The translations under genes were made by a program, and so were the position numbers. The notes beneath the pieces are model-generated. The model did not search any database and was not told where the DNA came from. It saw only the letters and a list, made by a program, of their open reading frames with translations. Shown in pieces: positions 36,273 to 47,600 of a stretch of DNA of 64,000 nucleotides; positions within the stretch are counted from its first letter, which is position 1, and the number at the start of each line of letters is the position of its first letter. Source of the stretch: Cyclobacterium roseum (GTDB taxonomy: Bacteria > Bacteroidota > Bacteroidia > Cytophagales > Cyclobacteriaceae); assembly GCF_010119225.1 (NCBI RefSeq), contig NZ_WNKF01000003.1:1-64000 (forward strand). Reading direction: 5' to 3'.

Positions 36273-37553
36273 ATGAACGAATCCAAAAATGCCCCGAAAA
36301 CCAATTTTTTGCAAAAGATATGGATCTGGATGCTGGGTATCGGCCCCGGTATTTTCTGCATTGGTTATACCATCGGGACGGGAAGTGTCACGTCCATGGC
36401 CAAAGCCGGTAGCCAATTCGGCATGCAATTGCTGTGGGTTTTGGTGCTGAGTTGTTTGTTTTCCTGGGTGTTGATGGAAGCTTATGGAAGGTACGCCGTG
36501 ATTACCGGGCAAACGTCTATTTATAGTTTCAAAACCAAATTAAAGGCTGGGAAACTTATTTCCTATCTGGTAGTGGGGGGAATCGTTTTGGCACAATGGA
36601 ATTCCCTTTCTGGTATATTGGGGCTGAGTGCCAATGCGATTTATGAAATGGTTATCTTGTTTTTTCCTGGCATTTCCGGAGCTTCCTACTGGCCGGTGTT
36701 GGGAATTGCGATCGTGTTGATTGTACTGATGTATTCCTTGCTATGGGTGGGGCAGTATTCCTTTTTCGAAAAGGTACTGATCGTTTTTGTGACCATCATG
36801 GGGATTTCCTTTATTATTTCCATGTTTGTGGTGCTACCGGATCCGGCCCAGATGGTCAGAGGGCTTGTTCCGTCCGTACCGGATGTGGCAGGAGGGAAAT
36901 TATTGGTCGCTGCTTTTGTGGGCACCACGATGGCCGCACCCACTTTTGTCGTGAGGCCCCTACTGATGAAAGGTAAGGGCTGGGGACCTGCGCACACGCG
37001 GGAGCAATCCAAGGACGCATTGACCAGCGCCATTTTGATGCTGGTAATAAATCTTTCCATCATGGCTGCTGCGACCGGAGCCCTTTATGCCGAAGGCAAG
37101 ACCATAGAAAAGGTAATGGATATGGTATACACCCTTGAGCCGGTAGCCGGTAAATTTGCCGTTGCCGTTTTTATGACGGGCGCATTAAGTGCCGGGTTAT
37201 CCTCTGTTTTTCCAATTTTGATGGTTGCTCCCTTGTTGGTTGCCGACTACAAGGAAGGGGAACTGGATACCGGGTCCAGCAGGTTCAGGATATTAACAGG
37301 AATTGCCTGCCTGGTGGGGTTAACCGTTCCCATCCTGGGAGCCAACCCCATTTTTGCTCAGATCTTAACCCAGGTGGCCGCCGTATTCGTTTTGCCCCTC
37401 GTCATTGCCTGCATGCTGTATCTCATCAATCAAAAACAACTTATGGGCATTCATAAGGCGGGCGTTTGGCTCAATATCGGCTTGGTGGCTGCCCTGGTGT
37501 TTGCCTGCGTGATTTCCTATACAGGTTACCTGGCATTGATGGAATTGGTGTAA
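36273..37553 (+). CDS. Nramp-fold transporter lacking the metal-binding motifs
   Basis: 426 residues, about 11 hydrophobic helices, with the overall pattern of Nramp proteins (GPGIFCIGYTIGTGSVTSMA in helix 1; FVGTTMAAPTFVVRP in helix 6). In metal-transporting Nramps these places read DPGN and MPH; here they are IGTGS and AAP, so the Mn/Fe ligands are missing. It is therefore probably not a divalent metal transporter. Being divergent from an amidohydrolase operon, it may carry an organic product. Function inferred. Confidence 0.82.
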   Translation: MNESKNAPKTNFLQKIWIWMLGIGPGIFCIGYTIGTGSVTSMAKAGSQFGMQLLWVLVLSCLFSWVLMEAYGRYAVITGQTSIYSFKTKLKAGKLISYLVVGGIVLAQWNSLSGILGLSANAIYEMVILFFPGISGASYWPVLGIAIVLIVLMYSLLWVGQYSFFEKVLIVFVTIMGISFIISMFVVLPDPAQMVRGLVPSVPDVAGGKLLVAAFVGTTMAAPTFVVRPLLMKGKGWGPAHTREQSKDALTSAILMLVINLSIMAAATGALYAEGKTIEKVMDMVYTLEPVAGKFAVAVFMTGALSAGLSSVFPILMVAPLLVADYKEGELDTGSSRFRILTGIACLVGLTVPILGANPIFAQILTQVAAVFVLPLVIACMLYLINQKQLMGIHKAGVWLNIGLVAALVFACVISYTGYLALMELV

Positions 37554-37567
37554 CGCTGCTACCGCTA

Positions 37568-39322
37568 TTATTCTTGAGAATCGGTGCGTAAGGAGGCTAC
37601 TTCTTCCGGCAGAATAGGGCTGGCCTGGTTTTCAAAATGCTGCCGTAGATAGGTTAGCACACTTGCAATTTGCTGGTCATCAAGAAACCCATGGGCTGGC
37701 ATCACATTATCGTAGCGTTCTCCGTTCACTTCTATTTCCCCGTCCAGTCCTTCAAGTACAATCCGAATAAGGCGTTCTTTATCCCCGGACACCCAATCGG
37801 TTTGGTGTAATCCAGGAATTCGTCCCGCCGCACCTTTTCCATCTCGTTGATGGCAGGGAGCGCAATAGGTACTGTATACCTGGTTCCCCTGAGGCTGTTT
37901 CCCTCGGTCCATGTTGTCCTCTTCCGGGTGGGGGGTTCGAATGTTTGCAAGCTGTTTTTGGACTTCCATGGCTGCAAGTGATTCTTCGCCGAAAGAATGT
38001 TTATCACCTGTAAACAGGATGCGCCAAATCTTTCCCTTATTTGAATCGGAAATATACAGGGAGCCATCCGGCCCCTCGGCCAAGCCCATGGGTCTGAATT
38101 CCGCATCGCTGACATTCACTATCGGATTGGTTCCGGCAAAGCCATTGGCAAAAACCTCCCAATCACCGGTAGGTTGTCCGTTTTCAAAGGGTACGAATGC
38201 GACAAAGTAGCCGGACTGTGGATAGGGACCCCGGTTGGTAGAACCATGAAAGGCCACGAAAGCACCTCCTTTATACCTCTCCGGAAACTGTTCGCCTTTA
38301 TAAAAGAGCAAATCGTTGGGTGCCCAATGACCCGGGAATCCCATCACCGGATCATCCATATCCCCACACCTACCGATGATTTTTCCATCGCCTCCGTATT
38401 CGGGTGCCAGCACCTTTTTCCCCTGAATCTGATCGTAATAGCAATACGGCCAGCCGTAATCGGCCCCTTGGGTCACTTTGATAAACTCCTCCGATGGCAA
38501 AACGGCACTCTCCCATGGAGTAAAGGTTTCCGGATAGAGCAGGTGGAGGTTATCTCTTCCGTGCATGACCAGATACAGGTGATTGTCCTGCTGGTTAAAA
38601 GCCATCGCGACCACGCTTCGTATGCCCGTGGCATACAATTCCCCGTCTTTCTGGGTCATTCCCAATTTGTCCTTTGGGAACTTCCAGACTCCCCCGTGTT
38701 CGATTAGTTCAGGACAGGGATCAAGGCCTTCGGATCCGGGAATGCCGCCCGGCTTATTTACCAAATCCTGGCAGGCATTGGAAGGGCTGCCAAAGGGGAC
38801 GTATAGATTTCCTTCCCGGTCGAAGGAAACCGGTTTGGTGATATGCCAGTGGATGCCGTGTTCGTGGTCATCAGTAAGTACAATTTCCATCGGGCTGTCG
38901 GGGATTAGTTTTCCAGGTACCAGGCGATTGCGGTACACTACCCTGGCGGCACTATAATATAGGTATCCGTCGTGAATTCGCATCCCGTTTGCCAGACTGC
39001 CTTCGTCTTCATATTCCCCGAAATAGGAGATGATGTCTGCCTTGCCGTCTCCGGTGGTATCCCTTAAGGCCACGTTGCTTCCCACTTCTCTTGCATACCT
39101 TAATTTAACATAGATATCCCCATTCTCCCGGATTGCCAAATGCCTTCCTTTGCCAATACTATCCACGACTACCAAAGCCCCAAATCCCCCTGGTAGTGAA
39201 AGCCCGCCGTTATCCTGGTCCGGTTGAGGTGGACCGACTGGACTTTTACAAGAATAGACTACAAACATCATCCATGTTGAAAGGAAAATAAAATAGATAG
39301 ACGGCAAAAGAATACGATTCAT
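37568..39322 (-). CDS. Sorbosone dehydrogenase-like lipoprotein fused to cytochrome c
   Basis: 584 residues. Lipobox VYSC gives a lipid anchor. A beta-propeller of the PQQ-type sugar (L-sorbosone) dehydrogenase family covers about residues 45-450: GRHLAIRENGDIYVKLRYA, HGIHWHITKPVSFDREGN, VMHGRDNLHLL, FVAFHGSTNRGPYPQ and GPDGSLYISDSN. A mono-heme cytochrome c domain follows, with CAPCH near residue 486 and the axial Met in MPAHGF. It would oxidise an aldose or aldehyde outside the membrane and hand electrons to a cytochrome. The paralogue at 61591-63360 has the same layout. Confidence 0.88.
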   Translation of the reverse strand: MNRILLPSIYFIFLSTWMMFVVYSCKSPVGPPQPDQDNGGLSLPGGFGALVVVDSIGKGRHLAIRENGDIYVKLRYAREVGSNVALRDTTGDGKADIISYFGEYEDEGSLANGMRIHDGYLYYSAARVVYRNRLVPGKLIPDSPMEIVLTDDHEHGIHWHITKPVSFDREGNLYVPFGSPSNACQDLVNKPGGIPGSEGLDPCPELIEHGGVWKFPKDKLGMTQKDGELYATGIRSVVAMAFNQQDNHLYLVMHGRDNLHLLYPETFTPWESAVLPSEEFIKVTQGADYGWPYCYYDQIQGKKVLAPEYGGDGKIIGRCGDMDDPVMGFPGHWAPNDLLFYKGEQFPERYKGGAFVAFHGSTNRGPYPQSGYFVAFVPFENGQPTGDWEVFANGFAGTNPIVNVSDAEFRPMGLAEGPDGSLYISDSNKGKIWRILFTGDKHSFGEESLAAMEVQKQLANIRTPHPEEDNMDRGKQPQGNQVYSTYCAPCHQRDGKGAAGRIPGLHQTDWVSGDKERLIRIVLEGLDGEIEVNGERYDNVMPAHGFLDDQQIASVLTYLRQHFENQASPILPEEVASLRTDSQE

Positions 39323-39862
39323 TGGTGTGTTGCGAATTTTCTGTGTTAATTTGTAAAATTACTTTTATATTTCAATATAAGATTGTGTTATTGGTAGTGA
39401 AATAAAATAATTAGAGCGAGTTTTGTCTATTTAACAAGCGAAAAAAATGGCAGTAAACCGAAATAAAAATATTGTTTTTTTAGAAAAAATTCGAAAACAC
39501 TCGAAATTTCCAAAAAAAACAATAAAACATTTTTTTTAATTATTGTTGGCAGGATTTGCTATTTTTTGATTTTTAGTTTGTTATTAATCCAAAAATTATT
39601 TCAACGGTATTTCGGTTGTTTGTGAATTAAATTATTCCTAATATTAAGCCTACATTAATTAAAAATTACCCAATCTAGCCAACCTGACCGAACGTATTTA
39701 TTTGAGAATTGCCAAAATGAATTCTGAAAAATATTGTCGATGCACTGAAATAGTTTGCTTCGGATGGTTTCCGAAAGGTATTGTTGATCTCCAACAGTGA
39801 TGGTTAAAATTAAACATTGGAAAAAATTCCAAAATCCAGTTCATTCAATTGTTCATTTACTT
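39323..39862. other. Divergent, very AT-rich promoter region of the SusC operon
   Basis: About 540 bp between the dehydrogenase lipoprotein gene and the SusC-like start, with long A and T runs (for example around 39470-39540). No gene seen. A plausible site for regulation of both directions; no clear promoter box found. Confidence 0.5.
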
Positions 39863-42800
39863 ATGAAAAAAAGTTTACTAGTTTTATTTCTGGCCCTCTT
39901 TGCGATAAAAGGCATGGCTCAGGAACGAACGGTCACGGGAACCGTGACAGATGCAGAAGCGGATGCCCCCTTACCGGGTGTCAGTATATTGATTAAAGGA
40001 ACCAATACAGGCACCATTACGGATATCGATGGTCAGTACAGTATTAATGTACCGGATGCGCAATCCGTGCTGGTGTTTTCTTACCTGGGATACGAGTCTC
40101 AGGAAAGCGTGGTTGGTAACAACTCAGAGATTAATGTAACCTTGTCTTCCGAGCTGGAAGCATTATCGGAAGTGGTGGTAACTGCTTTCGGTCTGGAAAG
40201 GGAAAAGAAAGCACTTACGTACACCGTACAGGATGTAAGTACGCAGGAACTCTCAGAAGCAAGGGAGTTAAACGTGATGAACTCCCTTTCCGGTAAGGTA
40301 GCCGGGTTGTCCATCAACCGCTCCGGTAGTGGTGTGGGTGGAGGCACCCGGGTAGTATTGAGAGGAAACCGATCCATTAGTGGAGACAGCCAGCCCCTGT
40401 ATATTGTGGATGGCGTGCCTGCCAATGGGATTGAGAACCTCAACCCGGATGATATTGAGAGCATAAACGTTTTGAAAGGACCTAACGCTGCCGCTCTTTA
40501 TGGTAGCCGGGCAAACAACGGTGCGATCGTGGTCAATACCAAGAGGGGTCGCGAAGGCGGTTTCCAGGTAAGTTTAAACACCTCGTACATGTTTGACCAA
40601 CCGCTGATTTTGGCCAATTTTCAAAACGTATACGGACAGGGAAGTAATGGCAATTATGCTCCCGGATCGGAGTTTTCCTGGGGACCCAGAATGGATGGAT
40701 CCTCTGTAGCCCACTGGTCTCCGGATCCCAACAGGCCTCAGGACACCTATTCATTCTCTCCACAGCCGGATAATATCAATGATTTTTATCAGACAGGCCA
40801 TAATTTAGCTACGACGCTTGCCATCACCGGCGGAAATGAGCGAAATCAAACCTATTTTTCCTACACCTACACCGACGCTGCAGGCGTGGTTCCTGGGAAC
40901 GAGTTGGGCAGACACAGTATCAACTTGCGTTTGACCAATAAATTATCGGAGAAATTAACGCTGGACTCAAAAGTCAACTACATTCGTCAAGACATAAACA
41001 ACCAATTGTCTCAGGGAGAAAGTTTCTCTAACCCCAACCGCCATATTATGCGTATGCCTCGAAACATCACAACGGAGGATTTCGCCAGGTATGAATATGT
41101 GAATCAGGCCGGTTTGTTACGGCAGAATTACTTTAATCCGGGCTCCAACGGTGGTGCCAACCCTTATTGGACCATTAATCGGAACCTGAGAAAGAATACT
41201 TCAGACAGGTTGGTGGCCTTTTCTTCATTGAGTTATGAAATTGCCGAAGGGCTGACCGTTTTGGGTCGAGCAGCCCTGGACCGATCGTTTGGTACCAGTG
41301 AGGAGAAACTATACAATGACAGTTACATCATCGCTCAAAACGGAAGGTTTTCGGTAGGCCAGTCTGAGAATATGGAAATAAACACCGATTTCCTGATCAG
41401 CTATGAGAAATCCTTAAGCGATGATTGGTATTTCAATATCAATGCCGGAGGTAATAGCCGTATCAACCGAAATTCGGCGTTGAATTCCAATACCGGTCAG
41501 AACATGGTCGTTCCGAACTTTTTTGCCTTGACCAATACTCAGCAGGTGGTTTCAACCCACGGGGTAGGTGCTCCGAAAGATGTGAATTCACTTTACTCTT
41601 TTGCACAGATTGCCTGGAAAAATGCTGTTTTCCTGGATATTACGGCCCGAAATGACTGGTCTTCTACCTTGCCAAAGGATAATTGGTCTTTCTTTTATCC
41701 TTCCGTAGGCTTAAATGCGGTCGTATCTGATTTGGTAGAGTTTCCGGAGTGGTTCACTTTTGCGAAAGTAAGAGGTTCCTTCGCTGAAGTTGGTAACGAC
41801 ACCAGCCCCTACCAGCTACAACGTACTGCTGCTTTTGCAGCAGGTGGATTGGGAGGATACCTATCGTTGAGTACGACGCTTCCTAACGAAAATTTACTCC
41901 CCGAAACCACGCAGTCCATAGAATTGGGTGGTGACTTCCGATTCCTGGACAATCGTCTCGGTGTTGACTTCACCTATTACAAAACCAATTCATTCAATCA
42001 GCTCTTTACGGTGGCCTTGCCGGTAGGTTCAGGCGCCTCCAGCTTCTTTACCAATGGTGGGGATGTACAGAACGAAGGAATTGAGGTAGTATTAAACCTT
42101 ACTCCGATTCGAAGAGCCGATTTTAACTGGAACATCACGGCAAACTTCGCCCGTAACATTTCCATGGTCAATGAGATAAATGACCAGCGGCCCAGCATTG
42201 TAGTAGGAGGAGACTTCTTGAGACAATTCAGGGTGGAAGAAGGTAAAATGTTTGGAGAGGTTTATTCCAGAGGATACCTTAGAGACGATCAGGGAAGAGT
42301 AATTGTGGGTGATAATGGTGTTCCGAGAACGACTCCTGGATTTACTGTCCGCGTAGCTAATTACAATCCAATTTGGTTGGGAGGTATACAGAACTCATTC
42401 ACCTATAAGAATTTCCGTGCTAATTTTACGATTGATTTCCGTCAGGGAGGTAGCATAGCTTCGCTTACCAACGCTATTATCTATGCCGATGGTATGACTG
42501 AGGAGACCCTGCAAGGAAGAGAAGGTGGATTGGTATTCGGTGAAAACTTCATGGAACACGAAACTGCCGTTAAAGAAACAGAAGACGGTACCTTCGTTCC
42601 TAATGACATAGAAACAACTGCCGAGTTGTTTTGGGTAAATATGGGAGGTAGAAATGCGCCGATAGGTGAAGTATTCTCCTATTCAGCTACTAACGTTCGA
42701 TTGCGAGAAGCAGTGATTGGGTATACCATCCCTGCAGCCAAATTGGAAAGCTTGCCTTTGAACAGTGTTAGTATCAACTTCGTGGCCAGGAACCTGTTTT

Positions 42801-42931
42801 TCTTCCTGAATGAAGCGAAGAACATTGACCCTGATGTGACAGTTGGAACCTCAGCGGCTGCACAAGGATTTGACTCCTTTGGCCCTCCGACGGCAAGATC
42901 CTTTGGTTTTAATGTTAATTTAGGATTTTAA
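39863..42931 (+). CDS. SusC/RagA-family TonB-dependent outer-membrane transporter
   Basis: 1022 residues from the ATG at 39863 (MKKSLLVLFLALFAIKGMAQ, a clear signal peptide); an upstream start at 39797 would hide it. A carboxypeptidase-regulatory-like domain follows (TVTGTVTDAEADAPLPGVSI, residues about 24-105), then the plug domain (VVVTAFGLEREKKA; YIVDGVPANGIENLNPDDIE; the SusC-type ALYGSRANNGAIVV) and a 22-strand-type barrel that ends in Phe. It takes up an oligosaccharide or other large nutrient with SusD, 11 bp downstream. The substrate is not readable from sequence. Confidence 0.95.
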   Translation: MKKSLLVLFLALFAIKGMAQERTVTGTVTDAEADAPLPGVSILIKGTNTGTITDIDGQYSINVPDAQSVLVFSYLGYESQESVVGNNSEINVTLSSELEALSEVVVTAFGLEREKKALTYTVQDVSTQELSEARELNVMNSLSGKVAGLSINRSGSGVGGGTRVVLRGNRSISGDSQPLYIVDGVPANGIENLNPDDIESINVLKGPNAAALYGSRANNGAIVVNTKRGREGGFQVSLNTSYMFDQPLILANFQNVYGQGSNGNYAPGSEFSWGPRMDGSSVAHWSPDPNRPQDTYSFSPQPDNINDFYQTGHNLATTLAITGGNERNQTYFSYTYTDAAGVVPGNELGRHSINLRLTNKLSEKLTLDSKVNYIRQDINNQLSQGESFSNPNRHIMRMPRNITTEDFARYEYVNQAGLLRQNYFNPGSNGGANPYWTINRNLRKNTSDRLVAFSSLSYEIAEGLTVLGRAALDRSFGTSEEKLYNDSYIIAQNGRFSVGQSENMEINTDFLISYEKSLSDDWYFNINAGGNSRINRNSALNSNTGQNMVVPNFFALTNTQQVVSTHGVGAPKDVNSLYSFAQIAWKNAVFLDITARNDWSSTLPKDNWSFFYPSVGLNAVVSDLVEFPEWFTFAKVRGSFAEVGNDTSPYQLQRTAAFAAGGLGGYLSLSTTLPNENLLPETTQSIELGGDFRFLDNRLGVDFTYYKTNSFNQLFTVALPVGSGASSFFTNGGDVQNEGIEVVLNLTPIRRADFNWNITANFARNISMVNEINDQRPSIVVGGDFLRQFRVEEGKMFGEVYSRGYLRDDQGRVIVGDNGVPRTTPGFTVRVANYNPIWLGGIQNSFTYKNFRANFTIDFRQGGSIASLTNAIIYADGMTEETLQGREGGLVFGENFMEHETAVKETEDGTFVPNDIETTAELFWVNMGGRNAPIGEVFSYSATNVRLREAVIGYTIPAAKLESLPLNSVSINFVARNLFFFLNEAKNIDPDVTVGTSAAAQGFDSFGPPTARSFGFNVNLGF

Positions 42932-42942
42932 AAATAGTAACG

Positions 42943-44565
42943 ATGATAAAAATATCTAATATAGCGATGGGTTTATCCCTTACGGCGTTGACATTCGGCG
43001 CTTGTACGGAAAACTTTGAAGAGTTAAATACCCAACCCAATGCGATTGTAGCGTCCAACCTGGACATTGGTCTGTTGGGACAGGCTTTTGCCAATGCACA
43101 AGGTCGGGCGATGTATCTTGCCCCTGGAGGTAGTACGGCTGGCTTTCAGACTGCTCAAAGCTTGTTTGCAGATTTATACGCGCAGTATTTTGCCACCACG
43201 CAGGTGAACTTTGATTCTGACCGTCACATACAGGTGGGCGGCTGGTCAAACGGTGCCTGGAATTATTTCTACGGTCAGGCAGCTCCCGTTATTCAGTTTG
43301 TGGAGGAATTTACAGAGGAAAACGAACTTCCCCTGGAAAATGCCTTTATCAAAGTATGGAAAGTACAGGCTTACCACCGTATTTCCGATTATTGGGGACC
43401 GATTATTTATTCCTCTTACGGAAACGGTGAGACAGTGGTGCCTTACGATTCTCAGGAAGAGGTATACCGGGATTTATTCACGGTACTCGATGAAGCCGTA
43501 GCGGTGTTAAAGCAAAATACCGGTGGAAGTGCCTTTGTTGGGCATGACCAGATATTTGGGGGATCTGCCGATAAGTGGTTGACCTATGCCAATTCCCTGA
43601 GGCTTAGATTGGCCATGCGGGTGAAGTACGCTGATCCTGCACTAGCCAAGACTGAGGCAGAAAAAGCCGTGGCCGATGGTGTCATGGAATCGAATGATGA
43701 CAGTGCCTTTATCAATACCACGGTACAGTCTAGAAACCCCTATTGGATTATTACCAACTGGGGTGAATTCCGAATGAGTGCCTTGATGGAAAGTGTAATG
43801 GTGGGTTATGATGATCCGCGTACCGGAGTTTATTTCAGTGAAACGGTTGATTATCAGGAAAGCGGAGAAGGCCAACCTTACAAGGGTTTGAGAAACGGAC
43901 TTTCCCGTGAAGATTTGGGAGAAACCGGTTGGAACGACGCACACTCAGATATGGGTGTTATCTTCTTGAATGAAGGTAGGGGTGGAAGTGCTTCCGGTGA
44001 GCCCTGGAGAGTCATTAGTGCTGCTGAGGTTCAGTTTTTGCTTGCCGAAGGGGCACTGGAAGGCTGGGCCATGGGTGGCTCTGCACAGGAATACTATGAG
44101 AAAGGTATCGAATTGTCCATGTCTGAGCCTAGAATTGGAGCAGAACCTGCTGCTATTCAAGACTATATCAATAGCGACAACACACCAAAGCCGGTAATGT
44201 TTCCCAATAATCCGGAATGGAACCTGGGACCCAATTCCAATGTGCCAGTAGCTTTCTTAACCGGAGGCACCAAAGAAGAACAACTGGAGCAGATTTGTAC
44301 CCAGAAGTGGGTTGCTATTTATCCGGATGGATGGGAAGCCTGGGCGGAATTGAGAAGGACCAATTATCCTACTCCATACCCAAGACTTAATTCTGATAAT
44401 GAAGACGTTCCCAGGGACATGGTGATGCCAAGGTTGATCTTTGTTCAAGGAGAATACGATAATAACAACGAAGCGGTTACTGCTGCAGAGGAGTTGCCGG
44501 AGTTGACAAGCAGGGGAGGTAACACCAACGGAACCAAACTGTGGTGGGATGCCAAACCCGAGTAA
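42943..44565 (+). CDS. SusD/RagB-family outer-membrane nutrient-binding lipoprotein
   Basis: 540 residues; lipobox FGAC (Cys at about residue 21), then the typical TENFEELNTQPNA start. The helical TPR-like core includes HRISDYWGPIIYSSYG, RLRLAMRVKYADPALAKTEA and the C-terminal WVAIYPDGWEAWAELRRTNY region with the RRT(N/D)YP motif of this group. It caps the SusC pore and binds substrate. Co-transcribed with SusC and followed by a terminator. Confidence 0.95.
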   Translation: MIKISNIAMGLSLTALTFGACTENFEELNTQPNAIVASNLDIGLLGQAFANAQGRAMYLAPGGSTAGFQTAQSLFADLYAQYFATTQVNFDSDRHIQVGGWSNGAWNYFYGQAAPVIQFVEEFTEENELPLENAFIKVWKVQAYHRISDYWGPIIYSSYGNGETVVPYDSQEEVYRDLFTVLDEAVAVLKQNTGGSAFVGHDQIFGGSADKWLTYANSLRLRLAMRVKYADPALAKTEAEKAVADGVMESNDDSAFINTTVQSRNPYWIITNWGEFRMSALMESVMVGYDDPRTGVYFSETVDYQESGEGQPYKGLRNGLSREDLGETGWNDAHSDMGVIFLNEGRGGSASGEPWRVISAAEVQFLLAEGALEGWAMGGSAQEYYEKGIELSMSEPRIGAEPAAIQDYINSDNTPKPVMFPNNPEWNLGPNSNVPVAFLTGGTKEEQLEQICTQKWVAIYPDGWEAWAELRRTNYPTPYPRLNSDNEDVPRDMVMPRLIFVQGEYDNNNEAVTAAEELPELTSRGGNTNGTKLWWDAKPE

Positions 44566-44596
44566 GCTTAGTAAAACTTATTAATTAATTAAATAG

Positions 44597-44625
44597 AAAA
44601 GTGCCGTTCTTAACGGCACTTTTTT
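44597..44625 (+). terminator. Terminator after the SusCD pair
   Basis: AAAAGTGCCGTT and AACGGCACTTTT form a perfect 12-bp stem with a 3-base loop, then T's. It lies 31 bp after the SusD stop and may lower read-through to the UnbV-type gene. Confidence 0.9.
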
Positions 44626-44648
44626 AATTTGCATTCAAATCAGCAGGT

Positions 44649-47600
44649 ATGATACGTCAATTCAGCCTTTCCTATTGGCTATTCGTTTTTCTTGTGGCAA
44701 TTTCCTGTACGCAAGAAAACCCCAATGCCGTTTTTACTGAGTTACCATCCCGAAAAACGGGCATCGATTTCAAAAACCTCGTGCGCGAATCGGATGACTT
44801 TAACGTATTGACTTACGGTTACTTTTATCAGGGCGGTGGTGTAGCCGTTGGAGATATCAATCAGGATGGATTGCCGGACATTTATTTTACCGGCAATATG
44901 ATGGCTAGTAAACTGTACCTGAACAAAGGAAATTTTGAGTTTGAAGACATTACAGCGTCTGCAGGTGTGGCTGCAGCCGGTCTTTGGAATACGGGCACTA
45001 CCATGGCTGATGTGAATGGGGACGGCCTGTTGGATATTTATGTATGCCGGTCGGCCGCCAACGATCCCAATAATCGGAAAAACCTGCTTTTTATTAACCA
45101 GGGAGACCTGAGTTTCCGTGAAGCTTCGGCAGAATACGGGTTAGATGATCCCGGTTATTCAACGCAGGCTTCCTTTTTTGATTACGATAATGATGGTGAC
45201 CTGGATGTTTTTCTTCTGAACCACTCCACGCAGGAGTACGCTGGATTCAGTAGAATTGACGGGTCGTTTAAGCAGAAGACGGGAGAATATCTTGGTGATA
45301 AATTGTACCGGAATGATCAGGGTAAATTTGTGGATGTAACCCGGGAAAGCGGTATAATTGACAATGTTTTGGGATTTGGACTCGCAGTAACTGTGAGCGA
45401 TTTAAATGATGACGGCTGGCTGGATATCTATGTGAGCAACGATTACAACGAAGAAGACTACCTGTATTACAACCAGCAGGATGGTACGTTTAAGGAAAGT
45501 ATTAAGGAGCATATGGGGCACGTGTCCCTTTTTTCCATGGGAGCCGACGCAGCCGACCTAAATAATGACCTGCTTCCGGATTTGCTTACCATGGATATGA
45601 TGCCGGAGTTCAATTTTAACCAGAAATCCATCCTGGGGCCTGAAAATTACGATAAGTACCGGGAACTTTTAAATAAAGGCTTTCATGCGCAATCCATGCG
45701 AAACATGTTGCAGCTCAATCAGGGGGATGGAAATTTCATTGAGCTGGGACACTATGCGGGGGTGGCGCATACGGACTGGAGCTGGGCGGTACTGGCGGCA
45801 GATTTTGATAACGATGGTTGGAAAGACATTTTCATCAGTAACGGTTATGCCCGAAATTACCTGGACATGGATTTTTTGAATTACATGGTGAGCGAACGGA
45901 TTAAAACGAATCAAACCGGGAAAGAAGAAGCATTGATTGAGTTGATAGAAAAAATGCCTCCCATCTATGTTCAAAATTATTTGTACCAGAATCAGGGAGA
46001 TTTGACCTTTGAAAACAAGGCTTCTGAATGGGGGCTTCATCAGGAAACCGTATCCAATGCCGCTGCTTATGCCGATCTGGATGGTGACGGAGACCTGGAC
46101 CTGATAGTTTGCCACACCAATGATCCGGTGAGTATTTATCGAAATAACAGCGAAAGGCTGTATGAAAGGGCTTTTCTAAAAGTCAAATTGGAAGGGAATA
46201 CAAAAAACACCAGTGGAATTGGTGCCAAAGTCAGGGTTTATGCAGGAGGGAAGCATTGGCAGCAGGAAATGATACCTACCCGAGGTTACCAGTCTTCTGT
46301 GGACCATGAACTCGTTTTTGGGCTAGGTGACACGGAGCAGATTGACAGTCTGGAAGTATGGTGGCCGGGAAACGATTATCAGGTGCTCCATGATTTAGCA
46401 GTGAACCAGACCATTCGCCTGGACCAGGAAGCATCGCAGGAAGCCCCATATAATGTTGATCACACGGAGCGCGTCTTGTTTGAGGAAGTAGATGGTGCCC
46501 TTGGGCTGGATTTTGTTCACCGAGAAAGTTCTTTCCTGGATTTTAGTCAAGATCGGTTAATGCCAAACACGATGGGGTCCATTGGCCCGAAAATGGCCAC
46601 AGCAGATGTGAATGGTGATGGGCTTCAGGATCTATTTATCGGAGGAGGGAAGGATCAGGCGGGCAAACTTTTTATTCAGAATCAAAAGGGAGGTTTTTAC
46701 GAATCGGCACAGCCAGGGCTGCAGGCGGATAGTTTGGCTATTGATACGGATGCCGTTTGGCTGGATGCAAACGGGGATGGATTTCCTGATTTATATGTGG
46801 TCAGTGGCGGAACGGATTTTCCGGAGTCGAACCCGGCCTACCAGGATCGCTTATATTTGAACGACGGAAAAGGTCGGTTGGTACGGGATATGGCTGCCCT
46901 TCCGGAGATGCGGGTAAGTGGCAGCTCAGTGGCCATTGCCGATATCAATGGAGATGGATGGGAGGACTTGTTTGTTGGAGGCAGGTATTGGCCTGGAAAA
47001 TACCCGGAGCCACCCCGTAGTTATTTGTTACTCAATGACGGAAAGGGGCAATTCAGAGACGCAACGATGGATTACAATCAGGATTTGCTTGCTCCCGGAC
47101 TGGTGAGTGACGTTCAATTTGCAGACACCGATGGAGATGGTAATGCGGAGTTGATTTTGACAGGCGAGTGGATGGGAATTCATATCTACAAAAATCAAAA
47201 TGGACGTTTGGAGCTGATTAATGAGGAAATGGTCGAACAAACCAAAGGCTGGTGGTTGCGCCTGGCGGTGTTGGACGTAGATGAAGACGGAGACCTGGAT
47301 ATTGTGGCAGGAAATTACGGAGAGAACACCGTTTACCAGGCGGACCGGGAGCAGCCGTTGCGCGTGGTGTTTAAGGATTTCGATAATAATGGCCGGGTGG
47401 ATCCATTGTTGACCTATTATAAAGCCGATACTAATTCCTTTGCGTTCAGCAGGGATGAACTTATCGGACAGTTACCCATGATGAAAGGCGAATTTGCCGA
47501 TTACCGGTCTTTTGCCGAAGCAAGCGTGGAGGATATTTTTGGAAAGCTGGAAATGACGGGAGCCGATACCCTCTCGGCACATCAATTACAATCAGTACTT

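Noticed and set aside
36273-37553. MntH manganese transporter
   Set aside because: DPGN and MPH metal-binding motifs are absent.
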